Part shown: positions 47,964 through 57,592 of the stretch, one piece after another
Layout: each line of letters begins with the position of its first letter
Numbering within the stretch: the stretch's first letter is position 1
Assembly: GCF_002260525.1 (NCBI RefSeq)
Contig: NZ_MRYI01000012.1
Coordinates: 1-64,000, forward strand
Direction of reading: 5' to 3'
DNA: 64,000 bases
Source: Hahella sp. CCB-MM4
GTDB taxonomy: Bacteria > Pseudomonadota > Gammaproteobacteria > Pseudomonadales > Oleiphilaceae
Position numbers and translations under genes: made by a program
The notes under the pieces: model-generated
What the model was told of the DNA's origin: nothing
What the model saw: the letters and a program-made list of their open reading frames with translations, nothing else
Database searches by the model: none

Positions 47964-50393
47964 TCAGCCTTCAAACATGATGCTCTGAACCTGCTGGAAG
48001 TTTTTGGCAAAGTGCACCGTCATTCCTGCTTTTATATAGTCCGGCAATTCTTCAAAGTCCCTGCGATTGGCTTCAGGTAATACGACCTCTTTAATTCCCA
48101 GACGTTTGGCCGCAATGACTTTCTCTCGAATACCTCCTACCGGGAATACTTGACCGGTCAAGGTTAGTTCTCCTGTCATCGCCACGTTCGCTTTAGGCGA
48201 TTGGTTTCGGGCGAGGGACAATAGCGCCGTGGCCATGGTAATGCCCGCACTTGGGCCATCTTTGGGAGTGGCCCCCTCTGGAACATGCAGGTGAACAAAG
48301 GCCTTGTCGAAAAACGCTTGGTCACCTTTGAATTTTTTCAGATTGGCAGAAACATAACTGTAGGCGATTTCTGCCGATTCCCGCATGACATCACCCAGCT
48401 TTCCGGTAAGTTTGAATCCTCGATTGCTGGAGTGAATCAGTTGCGCTTCAATAGGGAGTGTCGCTCCGCCCATTGCTGTCCAGGCTAGTCCGGTTACCAC
48501 TCCCACGCCCCCTAAGCTGGTTTCTTTTTTGAAAAACGGAGGGCCAAGATATTCATGCAGTTGCTTGATGCCGACGCTGATTTTTTTCTCAGGGTGCTCC
48601 ATCAGCTTCACAATGGCTTTACGCACGATGCGGTGTAGCAGTTTTTCCAGCGTCCGGACACCTGCTTCACGGGCATAGCCTTCAACCAGCTCCTTTAATG
48701 CAGGATCTGAAATCACCAGCTGTTTTTTCTTCAGCTTGGCTTTGCTAAGGAGTTTAGGCCATAAGTGGTTCCGTGCAATCGCGACTTTTTCCTCGGTGAT
48801 GTATCCAGACAGTCTGATGATGTCCATCCTGTCCAAAAGAGGCCCGGGGATGGTATCAAGCTGGTTGGCAGTACACACGAACAGAACTTTTGAAAGATCC
48901 AGGCGTAAGTCGAGATAGTGATCCAGGAACTCGCTGTTTTGCTCTGGATCCAAAGTTTCCAGTAATGCACTGGCTGGATCCCCCTGGTAAGAGGAGCCGA
49001 TCTTGTCGATTTCATCCAGCATGATCACAGGGTTGGCTGTGCCGACATCCTTCAGCGCCTGCACCATTTTGCCCGGAAGAGCGCCTATGTAAGTTCGACG
49101 GTGTCCTTTAATTTCCGCTTCATCACGCATGCCCCCGAGGCTGAAGCGATAGAACTCGCGCCCCAGAGCGCTGGCAATCGATTTACCTATAGAGGTTTTT
49201 CCCACACCCGGCGGTCCAACCAGCAATAGAATAGAGCCGGACACTTCACCTTTGAACGCGCCTTCCGCCAGGAATTCGATAATGCGGTCTTTTACGTCAG
49301 CGAGGCCATCGTGCTCGCGGTTGAGAATGTCCCGTGCGTGAGAAATATCCAATTTGTCCTTGGATGTGTGGCCCCAAGGCACCTGGGTTAACCAGTCCAG
49401 GTAGTTTCGGGTGACACCGTATTCCGGTGAGCCGGTTTCCAGGACTGATAGCTTTTTAAGCTCATCCTCAAAGCGGCGGTTTACATGCTCCGGCGGTTCC
49501 AGGGCTGCCATGCGGTCGCTGAACATCTCAACGTCAGCGGTACGGTCGTCTTTTGCCAGGCCGAGTTCTTTCTGGATGATTTTGAGTTGTTCCCGCAGAA
49601 AGAATTCCCGTTGCCTTTCCGATATTTTTTCATTGACCTCTGCGCTGATCCGAGTCTGAAGTTGGGCAACTTCCAGCTCGTTTTTCAGCAATAGCAGGAC
49701 TTTTTCCATTCTGCTCAGTAGCGGTACTGTATTCAGCACATCCTGTAATTTGTGGCTTTTGGCTGAAGTAATGGCTGCAGCAAAATCGGCCAGAGCGGAG
49801 GGTTCATCCGGGCTGAAACGGCTGAGGTAGTTTTTCAGCTCTTCGCTGTACAGAGGATTCAACGGCAACAGCTCTTTAATCGTATTGATCAGCGCCATGG
49901 CGTAGGCTTTAATTTCATTCTCCGACTCTTTGGCCGGCTGAGGGTATTCGACTTCCACCAGATATGGTGGTGTCCTTCGTAACCACTGAACGATTTTGAA
50001 GCGTTGCAGTCCCTGGGCAATAAACTGGAATTTATCTTCCTGTCGGGATGGCTTGTGTACTTTTACCACACAGCCATAAGTGGCGAGCGAGTCGCTGTCG
50101 GGTACTTGTTGTGGATCATAGTCGTCTTCCACGAAACACAGACCCAGTACCTTATGGTCGGTGTTGGCGACGCGTTTAAGCGTTTCTTCCCATTGAGGGG
50201 CATTGAACACCAGCGGCTGCACCTGGGCTGGGAAAAATGGACGGTTGGTTACCGGCAACAGATAGATTCGTTTGGGAAGAACCTGATGTGGAAGAATCAG
50301 GGTTCCCGACTGCTCGCCTTCAATGTCTCCCTCGTCGCGGCTGATAAATTCCGCTTCGAGATCCAGCTCGTTTTCCAGTTCTAATTCGCTCAT
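47964..50393 (-). CDS. lon: Lon-family ATP-dependent serine protease (second-type Lon, AsrA-like)
   Basis: AAA+ serine protease that degrades misfolded and regulatory proteins. I use the ATG at 50393 (809 aa, MSELELENELDLEAEF). Order: an acidic N-terminal extension of about 30 residues, substrate domain 'LPKRIYLLPVTNRPFFPAQV', coiled coil, Walker A 'LLVGPPGVGKTSIGKSIA', and the protease domain with catalytic Ser in 'PKDGPSAGITMATALLS' and Lys in 'REKVIAAKRLG'. The N-terminal 'LLPVTNRPFFPAQV' differs from classical Lon ('LPLRDVVVYPHMV') and recalls the second Lon of pseudomonads (AsrA). A possible sigma-32-like element lies upstream (GTTTAAG-13-CCCCTACT, minus strand, about 50440-50470). Confidence 0.9.
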   Translation of the reverse strand: MSELELENELDLEAEFISRDEGDIEGEQSGTLILPHQVLPKRIYLLPVTNRPFFPAQVQPLVFNAPQWEETLKRVANTDHKVLGLCFVEDDYDPQQVPDSDSLATYGCVVKVHKPSRQEDKFQFIAQGLQRFKIVQWLRRTPPYLVEVEYPQPAKESENEIKAYAMALINTIKELLPLNPLYSEELKNYLSRFSPDEPSALADFAAAITSAKSHKLQDVLNTVPLLSRMEKVLLLLKNELEVAQLQTRISAEVNEKISERQREFFLREQLKIIQKELGLAKDDRTADVEMFSDRMAALEPPEHVNRRFEDELKKLSVLETGSPEYGVTRNYLDWLTQVPWGHTSKDKLDISHARDILNREHDGLADVKDRIIEFLAEGAFKGEVSGSILLLVGPPGVGKTSIGKSIASALGREFYRFSLGGMRDEAEIKGHRRTYIGALPGKMVQALKDVGTANPVIMLDEIDKIGSSYQGDPASALLETLDPEQNSEFLDHYLDLRLDLSKVLFVCTANQLDTIPGPLLDRMDIIRLSGYITEEKVAIARNHLWPKLLSKAKLKKKQLVISDPALKELVEGYAREAGVRTLEKLLHRIVRKAIVKLMEHPEKKISVGIKQLHEYLGPPFFKKETSLGGVGVVTGLAWTAMGGATLPIEAQLIHSSNRGFKLTGKLGDVMRESAEIAYSYVSANLKKFKGDQAFFDKAFVHLHVPEGATPKDGPSAGITMATALLSLARNQSPKANVAMTGELTLTGQVFPVGGIREKVIAAKRLGIKEVVLPEANRRDFEELPDYIKAGMTVHFAKNFQQVQSIMFEG

Positions 50394-50576
50394 GATACTT
50401 TTGAATTCCGTTGTCCGGTTTGCTACCAATTATTCATTAAGTAGGGGTGATTGAGCCGGACTTAAACCCCTGGGCATATTTAAAAACTTTTCAGGAATTC
50501 GAATGTCATTCATGAGGTAATGAGAGATTGCAAAATTCTCGACTTGCCCACATATTCGTCTGTAAATGTGTTCTTC

Positions 50577-50620
50577 GATAAACGTATTCTTTCTATAAGA
50601 TAAACGTATTCTTTCAATAA
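50577..50620. repeat. 22-bp tandem repeat upstream of the thioredoxin-like gene
   Basis: GATAAACGTATTCTTTCTATAA and GATAAACGTATTCTTTCAATAA are adjacent and differ at one base. A degenerate third unit (TGTAAATGTGTTCTTC) precedes them at 50561-50576. They end just before a -10-like TAGAAT at 50622-50627. Confidence 0.8.
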
Positions 50621-50684
50621 ATAGAATGTAGGCGTGCCTGTATGGGCATGAGCAATTAACCATAATCTAAAGAGAACGGCCCTG

Positions 50685-51545
50685 ATGTCTTCTGAAATGA
50701 TATTCGATGCAGATCTGCAGAATTTCCAGACTGCGGTGGTGGAAAAATCCATGCAAATGCCGGTCTTGGTGGATTTCTGGGCCGACTGGTGTGCTCCATG
50801 TAAGCAGCTAATGCCCGTTCTGGAAAAAGTGGTGTCAGATTATCAAGGGGCAGTGCTATTGGCTAAGGTCAATGCAGACCAGCAGAAGGAGCTGACGGCT
50901 CATTTTGGTGTTCGTAGTCTGCCAACCGTCAAATTAATTGTGCAGGGGCGTATCGCAGGAGATTTATCCGGCGCTCAAACGGAGTCCCAGGTCAGGAAAT
51001 TCCTGGAGCCCCATGTTTCCAGTCCTGCAGAGGACAGATTGGATAAAGCCAAGCAACTCATCGACGAAGGGGCATTAGATCAGGCCTTTGAAATACTTCA
51101 GGAAATGAACCTGGCCGATCCGGGCAATGCCAACGTGTTGCTTGCCATTGCCTCACTAAAATTAACCCAGGGAAGCATAGATGAGTGTCGGCAGATCATC
51201 GATAGCATTCCTAAAGACCAGAGAGACAACTCCGAATATAAGCAGCTTTTATCTCGTCTGAGATTTGCCGAGAAAGCTGATGAGCTGGAGCCGCGAAATA
51301 AGCTGGAGCAGCGGCTGGCCAAGGATGGGCAAGATCTGGATACGTTGTTCCAATTGGCGATGCACGATGTGATGTCGGATGACTTTGATAAAGCCATCAG
51401 TCGCCTGATGCAGATTCTAGGGGTCGATCGGGAATTTAATGACGGAAAGGCCCGAAGCACACTGATTGAGTTGTTCGATATGCTGGGCGCTGCTCATCCC
51501 CTGGTACGTCAGTACCGGCGTCAATTATACGCCTTGCTGCATTAA
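50685..51545 (+). CDS. cnoX: CnoX/YbbN-like thioredoxin-TPR co-chaperone
   Basis: 286 aa: an N-terminal thioredoxin domain (residues 1-110) and a C-terminal TPR-type helical domain (about 118-286). In E. coli CnoX protects proteins from oxidation and hands them to GroEL and DnaK. Here the active site is the redox-competent WCAPC at 35-39, unlike E. coli CnoX, which lacks that pair; so the protein may also act as a thiol reductant. The cis-Pro loop is 'VRSLPTVKLI'. The gene is divergent from lon, fitting a proteostasis neighbourhood, and is preceded by tandem repeats. Confidence 0.88.
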   Translation: MSSEMIFDADLQNFQTAVVEKSMQMPVLVDFWADWCAPCKQLMPVLEKVVSDYQGAVLLAKVNADQQKELTAHFGVRSLPTVKLIVQGRIAGDLSGAQTESQVRKFLEPHVSSPAEDRLDKAKQLIDEGALDQAFEILQEMNLADPGNANVLLAIASLKLTQGSIDECRQIIDSIPKDQRDNSEYKQLLSRLRFAEKADELEPRNKLEQRLAKDGQDLDTLFQLAMHDVMSDDFDKAISRLMQILGVDREFNDGKARSTLIELFDMLGAAHPLVRQYRRQLYALLH

Positions 51546-51643
51546 TGTAGGTTTTGCTGCTTAAATGTATTGCTTTGCTTTAGCGGTCGTCGAAAATGCT
51601 GCCATCCAAAGTTTAATCCGCGTGCTTGGAGACGCGTGTTCCT

Positions 51644-52213
51644 TTAGCGACTTTGGATGATGATATTCGCTTCGACGGACATGGATTGGATTGCAAAGTT
51701 GCCCCGATTATCGTCTGTGCTCAAGGTGCTTCGCATATTGGAGATCTCAACCTGATTCACGGTGTTGGACAGGTTGATATTGACGCCCTTGTCCACGTCA
51801 TGTGAATGACTGTAATTGTCTGCTTTGTCGAAATTAATCACGACCTCAGCCAATGAATTTTCAACCTGGTTGTTGCTCTGGGTGATCTCTGAATAGGTCA
51901 CCAGGGAAGTGCGCTGTAGCTGTTCCTGATGAATTTCCTCCACAGCGGGCGAGTTGGGTTGATTGGGTGTTTCGTTGGCGACGATCATTTCCTTTCGCAC
52001 GTGGGCGTGGGCTTCTGCCGTCGCTGTCTCGGCGATCTGCTGAGAGACGCCGTCAACCTCTAGGGAAGTACCGGCAGAAGCGGCAGGTAATCCGGGGAAG
52101 TGAATTTCCGCAAGTCCTGATTCATCTAACTGTTCAACGGCTGCCAGATTGGCTGAGAGTAAGACAAACCCGCTTAACAGGCAGCCTTTGGCAAACAAGG
52201 AGCAGGCGTTCAT
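51644..52213 (-). CDS. Secreted protein of unknown function
   Basis: 189 aa with a signal peptide (hydrophobic about 10-25, cleavage near NLAA). The mature part starts with 'EQLDESGLAEIHFPG', recalling the short 'l.d.eLs.v.g' start of small exported/cell-surface proteins. It is Asn/Gln/Ser-rich with alternating patterns ('GVNINLSNTVNQVEISNM', 'NFAIQSMSVEANIIIQSR'), suggesting beta structure. Only one Cys is near the N-terminus, within the signal, and no lipobox is convincing. I recognise no family. It is monocistronic, between cnoX and the D-lactate dehydrogenase gene. Confidence 0.6.
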   Translation of the reverse strand: MNACSLFAKGCLLSGFVLLSANLAAVEQLDESGLAEIHFPGLPAASAGTSLEVDGVSQQIAETATAEAHAHVRKEMIVANETPNQPNSPAVEEIHQEQLQRTSLVTYSEITQSNNQVENSLAEVVINFDKADNYSHSHDVDKGVNINLSNTVNQVEISNMRSTLSTDDNRGNFAIQSMSVEANIIIQSR

Positions 52214-52492
52214 CGTTCATCCCCGGCGTTGGTTTGGTCGAGACTTCCCAGAGCCAAATTTATGAGAGTGAGTCGCAGCAGACGATATTCCTACCGAGTT
52301 TCCAAAGCAGGGATATTCCGGAGCGGATTATATGTAAGTTCACGTAACGAAATATTGTGTTTTGTAGTCTATCCCGTACCCACCTGCCAATGAAGTGGGA
52401 TAACGAGATATAACCTCCAAATTCCTTTTTATTTGAACTCGTTCTCAGGATTTCCTTGTAGGAGCCTCTTACAGGCAGGCCGATGACTTCCG

Positions 52493-55363
52493 TCAGTTTG
52501 GCTTCGGCTGGCTGACAGCATCCACCAGCAGGCTGATTCCGTGATAATGGATGCCTGAGTGCAGTGACAGACCTATTTCACAAGTACGGCTATTGGAAAC
52601 TCCTGACTCGCATTGTTTTTCTTCCACCTGAGCCTTCAATGGCAACAGGGCCGAGGCATTGAGTTCCGGGCGGGAAAAGCCCTTGTCTCCAGCGAATCCG
52701 CAACAGGTGATATCTTCCGGGATAAAGATCTCAGTGCAGCAGACCTTGGCAATATGGGTGAGTTTTCCTGCAAGCCCCATTTTAGTGGTGCTGCAGGTTA
52801 TATGCAGGGCAGTGGGTTGGTTCATGGGATGAATTTCAAGACGCTGAAGCAAGTGGTCATGAATAAATTCAACGGTGTCCAGAATGTGAATTTGCTGGAA
52901 TTCAGGAAGTGTTTTGACCTGATCCAGTAATCGCATGGTGCAGGGGCTGGTATCGGAAAAGATGGGATACTTTCCATATTCGCTGGCTTGCCATAGGGCA
53001 CTCAGGAGTTGTTCTGCCTTTTGATTGGCTGTGTCGAAAAAGCCTTTGCTTTGAAATGGCATGCCGCAACAAAGACTGTCCAGGGACTCTGGGAAAATAA
53101 CTTCATAACCGGCCTTTTTCAGTAGTGACAGATTGGCCTGTGTAACTGCCTGTGAATTAGCATCCCCTCTTGCCGGTCCCATGGTTCGGGTAGCGCAGCT
53201 GGAAAAATAGACAGCCTTGTATACAAGGTCATCTGGCTGGCAGGGCGGGCTGCCAGAACTTGGAGTCCTTTTACTGGTTGGCAGGCGCGGCGCCGCTTTG
53301 GGTAGATAAGGATGCCAGGTCGGAACCTTTCCTCCACTGACTTTCGTGATCGTAGAACTGGCACCTCCAAGAATTCCGGGGCCTAACAACTGGTGCATTT
53401 TGTCGGCGGCTGCCAGCATGACTCTGGTGGTGGCGGTCATTCCAGCGAAGTGACCTGCTGCCCACTGGGCTTTCCCTGCCTGAGGTAGGTTCTGCCGGTG
53501 GCGGTGCAGCCTGGTCAAATCTCCGGTGTTGATGCCGACAGGGCAGCTGGTGGCGCAGAGCCCGCAGGCAGCACAGGTGTCGTCACCTTGATAGAGGTAG
53601 TCCCTTTGCAATTCTGCCAAAGAGGCGGAATCTTCATTGCTTGTCTCCAACCGTGCTATTTCCCGCGAAATAACGATTCTTTGACGTGGCGTGAGTGTAA
53701 GATTTCTGGAGGGGCATACGGGTTCGCAAAATCCACATTCAATGCATTTGTCGACCAGAGAGTCTACCACCGGCATCGGCTTCAGATTTTTCAAGTGGAC
53801 TTCAAGATCAGAGTTCAGGATCACCCCGGGATTCAGGATGTTGTTGGGGTCCAGTAATCCCTTTATCTCTTGCATAATCGCGTAAGCTTCTTCTCCCCAT
53901 TCCAGGGCGACAAAGGGAGCCATATTACGGCCCGTGCCATGCTCTGCTTTCAGAGACCCTCCGTACTCCACGGCAACCAGATGGGCAACATCTTCCATCA
54001 GGTCGCGATACCGGTCGATAGCGGCCGGATCATTCAAATCCTGGGCAAAGACAAAGTGCAGGTTACCTTCCAGGGCATGGCCGAAAATCAATGCATCCTG
54101 GTATTGGTGTCGATCGAATAATGACTGTAGTTTTAATACGCCATCAGCGAGATCCGCAACCGGGAAGGCCACGTCTTCAATAACTACCGTAGTGCCTGTG
54201 TTACGCAGTGCGCCGAGGGCGGGAAACAAGCCCTTGCGAATATTCCACAACTGGGCGATTTGCTCCGGGACTTCCGTAAATGGCAGTTGATTGATTACCG
54301 TGAATCCGGACAGGACTTGAGAAATGGCTTCCTTCCGGTCATTCAACAATGACTGATCGGCTGCTCTGGTTTCAATGAGGAGAGCTGCTGCACCATCTGG
54401 TAGCTGTTTCACGAAATCGGGGACACCGGATTTGCTTTCTATCGCTGATAGTCCTCGGCGGTCAATCAGTTCAACCGCATCGACGGGTGAAGATTTCAGT
54501 GCGGAGACGGCCTCACAGGTGGTTTTTACATCGGCAAAGAAAACCAGAGTCGTTGCTTTGCAGGGATGGTCCTCAACAGTTTGGTAGGTGATGTTGGAAA
54601 TGAACCCCAATGTCCCTTCTGAACCAATCATAAGGTGAGTCAAAATATCAATGGGGTCGTCATAGTCCAGCAGGGCGTTCAGGCCGTATCCTGTGGTGTT
54701 TTTAAGGCGGTACTTGTGGCGGATTTTCTTCTCCAGATTGGCGTTGGAGAGAATTTTCTGCCGAAGCTTCAGTAATCCCTGCAGAACGTCACCATGAGTC
54801 TGTGCAAAGGTGAGGCGACTGTTGTGGTCTGCGGTATCCAATATGGTGCCGTCAGCAAGAATGAGTCGCATATCAGCCAGGGTGTGGTAGCTGTTATGTT
54901 TCGTTCCACAGCACATACCGCTGGCATTGTTGGCGGCAATGCCTCCGATTCTGGCGGCATTAATAGAAGCTGGATCGGGACCTATTTTACGGGAGAAAGG
55001 CGCTAGATATTGGTTGGCGTGAGCGCCGATGATACCGGGTTGAAGCTTGATCCTGCTGCCGTTTTCCAAAATCTCGTGCTGTCTCCAGCCCTGCAGTTGT
55101 ACGAGTATGGAGTCCGTCACCGCTTGGCCTGACAGACTGGTGCCGGCTGCCCGAAAGGTCAGTGGAGCGCCAAACTCCTGAGCTGATTTGATCAGATGAA
55201 CAATCTCGGCTTCAGACTCCGCTCTTACTACAAGCTGAGGAATCAGCCGGTAGAAGCTCGCATCAGTTCCGTAGGCCAGGCGCCGAAGTTGGTCCTGGAT
55301 TAACCGGTCAGACGGAATCTGGGTGGCGAGCTTTTGAATAAATGCTGTCAGGTTGGATGTCAT
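52493..55363 (-). CDS. FAD/4Fe-4S D-lactate dehydrogenase (respiratory, Dld-II/LldE type)
   Basis: A fused flavin and iron-sulfur dehydrogenase that oxidises a D-2-hydroxy acid, most likely D-lactate, and passes electrons to the quinone pool. ATG at 55363, 956 aa. FAD-binding type 4 domain 'LTFRAAGTSLSGQAVTDSIL' and 'IGGIAANNASGMCCGTKHN', C-terminal oxidase domain with 'FGHALEGNLHFVF', then two 4Fe-4S motifs (CIECGFCEPVCP, CAACGLCATSCP) and CCG domains ('CCGMPFQSKGF', 'CCGFAGDKGF'). It follows lutC by 112 bp on the same strand. Glycolate or 2-hydroxyglutarate oxidase is a less likely alternative. Confidence 0.87.
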   Translation of the reverse strand: MTSNLTAFIQKLATQIPSDRLIQDQLRRLAYGTDASFYRLIPQLVVRAESEAEIVHLIKSAQEFGAPLTFRAAGTSLSGQAVTDSILVQLQGWRQHEILENGSRIKLQPGIIGAHANQYLAPFSRKIGPDPASINAARIGGIAANNASGMCCGTKHNSYHTLADMRLILADGTILDTADHNSRLTFAQTHGDVLQGLLKLRQKILSNANLEKKIRHKYRLKNTTGYGLNALLDYDDPIDILTHLMIGSEGTLGFISNITYQTVEDHPCKATTLVFFADVKTTCEAVSALKSSPVDAVELIDRRGLSAIESKSGVPDFVKQLPDGAAALLIETRAADQSLLNDRKEAISQVLSGFTVINQLPFTEVPEQIAQLWNIRKGLFPALGALRNTGTTVVIEDVAFPVADLADGVLKLQSLFDRHQYQDALIFGHALEGNLHFVFAQDLNDPAAIDRYRDLMEDVAHLVAVEYGGSLKAEHGTGRNMAPFVALEWGEEAYAIMQEIKGLLDPNNILNPGVILNSDLEVHLKNLKPMPVVDSLVDKCIECGFCEPVCPSRNLTLTPRQRIVISREIARLETSNEDSASLAELQRDYLYQGDDTCAACGLCATSCPVGINTGDLTRLHRHRQNLPQAGKAQWAAGHFAGMTATTRVMLAAADKMHQLLGPGILGGASSTITKVSGGKVPTWHPYLPKAAPRLPTSKRTPSSGSPPCQPDDLVYKAVYFSSCATRTMGPARGDANSQAVTQANLSLLKKAGYEVIFPESLDSLCCGMPFQSKGFFDTANQKAEQLLSALWQASEYGKYPIFSDTSPCTMRLLDQVKTLPEFQQIHILDTVEFIHDHLLQRLEIHPMNQPTALHITCSTTKMGLAGKLTHIAKVCCTEIFIPEDITCCGFAGDKGFSRPELNASALLPLKAQVEEKQCESGVSNSRTCEIGLSLHSGIHYHGISLLVDAVSQPKPN

Positions 55364-55475
55364 CTCAGTTCCCAATATCGCTGTTTACTTCTTCGCTAGA
55401 GGATTCTCAAATCCTTCGCGGTATTGACGGGGCTTGGCGTCTGTCTTTGATCAGTCGTTAGCCCTTGAACAGTCG

Positions 55476-56141
55476 TCAGCCATCGATCAAAAGCACAATC
55501 AGGCGTTTTGGACCATGGGCGCCATAAGCCAGGGTCTGCTGGATATCGGCAGTTTTGGATGGTCCCGAGATAAGCAACAGGTTGGTGGGTAATGGCTTCA
55601 TATATTCCTTATCTGCAAAGGCTTCAAACTGATTTTGATATAGGGTGTTCGCATCCAGCCAGACGTAGTTAACCGGCGGCACCAGGGATAATGTTCTCGG
55701 CTCTCCGGGGCCGGACTTCACTATTAGCGTGCCGGTTTCCGCTATGCCCGCGCTGGCGACGGAAAAGCCTGCCGCTACCCGATGAAATAGATCGTCCTTC
55801 ATCGATTCAAATGCTTGGTTATAGGGAAGTAGTTCAATTCCTGTGTTTTCCTGCAGTAGTAAGTCCGCAAAACGACTTTGGTCAGCAATCATCAGATTGT
55901 GAATTGCCTGGGCGCGCAGATGCTCGAACAAATCGCGACGCCAGTGTTCTGACGTGGTAGGTATGACCTCTCCATGGGCAGCTTCCATGGCTGCCGTAAA
56001 GGCACCTACCTTATTTTCGACTTCAACCACTCCGGCTGTCGGATTTTCCATTTGTTCGTGTGCAGGCATGCTGGTGCGGTATTGGCGAAGACGTTGAAGT
56101 ATGTTGTGACGACTGTTCATCATGGCCTTGGTACCACTCAT
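55476..56141 (-). CDS. lutC: Lactate utilization protein C (LutC/LUD domain)
   Basis: A LUD-domain subunit of the LutABC L-lactate oxidation complex. I use the ATG at 56141 because it forms an ATGA overlap with the lutB stop (221 aa); the longer opening is spurious. It has 'SVASAGIAETGTLIVKSGPG' and 'LISGPSKTADIQQTLAYGAH' then GPK, which are LUD motifs shared with LutB. A start at the inner ATG pair (MNSRHN) is possible. Confidence 0.93.
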   Translation of the reverse strand: MSGTKAMMNSRHNILQRLRQYRTSMPAHEQMENPTAGVVEVENKVGAFTAAMEAAHGEVIPTTSEHWRRDLFEHLRAQAIHNLMIADQSRFADLLLQENTGIELLPYNQAFESMKDDLFHRVAAGFSVASAGIAETGTLIVKSGPGEPRTLSLVPPVNYVWLDANTLYQNQFEAFADKEYMKPLPTNLLLISGPSKTADIQQTLAYGAHGPKRLIVLLIDG

Positions 56142-57592
56142 GGCTGATTCGTTGGGTGATTTGTCTGAGTTCCGGATGCTTTCATCAGATCGTGCAGAGA
56201 TTTGGACGCAGGTCTTGGCGCAGAACGGTAGCGAGTCCAGGGGCCGATATGAGATGGAATCAGTTTGCGGAACCGGGTGGCGCTCCACAATGTCAGCCGG
56301 TATAAAAGAGGGGATCGATTCAACAAGGCCCAGAATTTCCATATCACGGCTTCAGCCGGTTTGCGCAGTTGTCCCTGACCGGCGGTCTGACCTTCTGCTG
56401 TGCTGTTGTTGCCGTCATGTCGTAATCGTCGAATCAGATCCGGCAAAGGAATATTCACCGGGCAGGCGTCTCGGCAGGCACCGTTCAGGGAGCAGGCCTG
56501 GGTGATATTGCCTGCATTGTTCAATCCCCAGATCTGCGGGGAAACGACCTGGCCAATGGGGCCCGGATAAGTGGAGCCATAGGCATGCCCGCCTATTCTG
56601 GTGTAAACCGGGCAATGATTCATGCATGCTCCGCAGCGTATGCAGCGCAGGGTTTGTTGAAGTTGCTTATCCGCATACATACGGGAGCGGCCATTATCCA
56701 GCAGCACCAGATGCACTTCTTGAGGCCCGTCCAATTCATCAGGCTTGCGTGGCCCACTGATCATGTTGAAATAAGTTGTGATTGCCTGCCCGGTGGCAGA
56801 CCGGGTAAGTAAGCGATAGAGCGGAGGAATATCAGCAAGGGACTGGACGACTTTCTCTATGCCGCAAAGCGCGATATGTACTGGAGGAACGGTTGTACTC
56901 ATACGGCCGTTACCTTCATTTTCCACCAGACATAGCGTGCCTGTTTCGGCGACAGCGAAGTTGACGCCTGACAAACCAACCTCCGCTTCAAAAAACTTTT
57001 GGCGCAGCACCTCACGGCCGGTTCCAATCAATTTGTCCACATCTTCGGTATATTCGACGCCAGGAGTCTTTTCATGAAACAGACGCGCTATCTGCTGTTT
57101 ATTTTTGTGAATCGCCGGCATGATGATATGAGAGGGGGTGGAATGGTCCAGTTGGACAATGTATTCACCCATATCACTTTCCAGGGCTTCAATGCCGTGA
57201 TCTGCGAGGAAATGGTTCAGACCGATTTCCTCAGATGCCATGGATTTTCCTTTGACCATGCGTGTTGCCTGATGATCCCGCATGATGCCCAGGATAATGT
57301 TATTCGCCTGCTCGGCAGTTTCAGCCCAATGCACCTGGATGCCGTTGCTAACACATTGGGCTTCCAGTTGTTCGAGCAGGTCCGGCAGTTGTTGCAGGCA
57401 TCGATTTCGGACCTGTTCACCTCTTTTCCGTAATGCTTCCAGGTCCTCTTGGTCCGGGAACATGGCGGCGCGCTTCTGCATGAGAAAATCCATGGCTCCA
57501 CGAAAATTTCCTCGTAGTTCCTGGTCTGCGAGAGCCTCGTTGACACGGTTCTTGAAGTTGAGGTTGATATGGCCTGCATCCTGAGTTGTCAT
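56138..57592 (-). CDS. lutB: Lactate utilization iron-sulfur protein LutB
   Basis: LUD domain fused to a ferredoxin-like domain. ATG at 57592 (ATGA overlap with the lutA stop), 484 aa. LUD part: 'GLSGVNFAVAETGTLCLVEN' and 'FNMISGPRKPDELDGPQEVH'. Two 4Fe-4S motifs follow: 'CIRCGACMNHCPVY' and 'CSLNGACRDACPVNIPLPDL'. The C-terminal 'LNRSPLLYRLTLWSATRF' extension is usual. Middle gene of lutABC. Confidence 0.95.
   Translation of the reverse strand: MTTQDAGHINLNFKNRVNEALADQELRGNFRGAMDFLMQKRAAMFPDQEDLEALRKRGEQVRNRCLQQLPDLLEQLEAQCVSNGIQVHWAETAEQANNIILGIMRDHQATRMVKGKSMASEEIGLNHFLADHGIEALESDMGEYIVQLDHSTPSHIIMPAIHKNKQQIARLFHEKTPGVEYTEDVDKLIGTGREVLRQKFFEAEVGLSGVNFAVAETGTLCLVENEGNGRMSTTVPPVHIALCGIEKVVQSLADIPPLYRLLTRSATGQAITTYFNMISGPRKPDELDGPQEVHLVLLDNGRSRMYADKQLQQTLRCIRCGACMNHCPVYTRIGGHAYGSTYPGPIGQVVSPQIWGLNNAGNITQACSLNGACRDACPVNIPLPDLIRRLRHDGNNSTAEGQTAGQGQLRKPAEAVIWKFWALLNRSPLLYRLTLWSATRFRKLIPSHIGPWTRYRSAPRPASKSLHDLMKASGTQTNHPTNQP

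Noticed and set aside
55452-55481. Direct repeat CAGTCGTtAGCC / CAGTCGTcAGCC after lutC
   Set aside because: Short, imperfect, and partly in the lutC end; probably chance.
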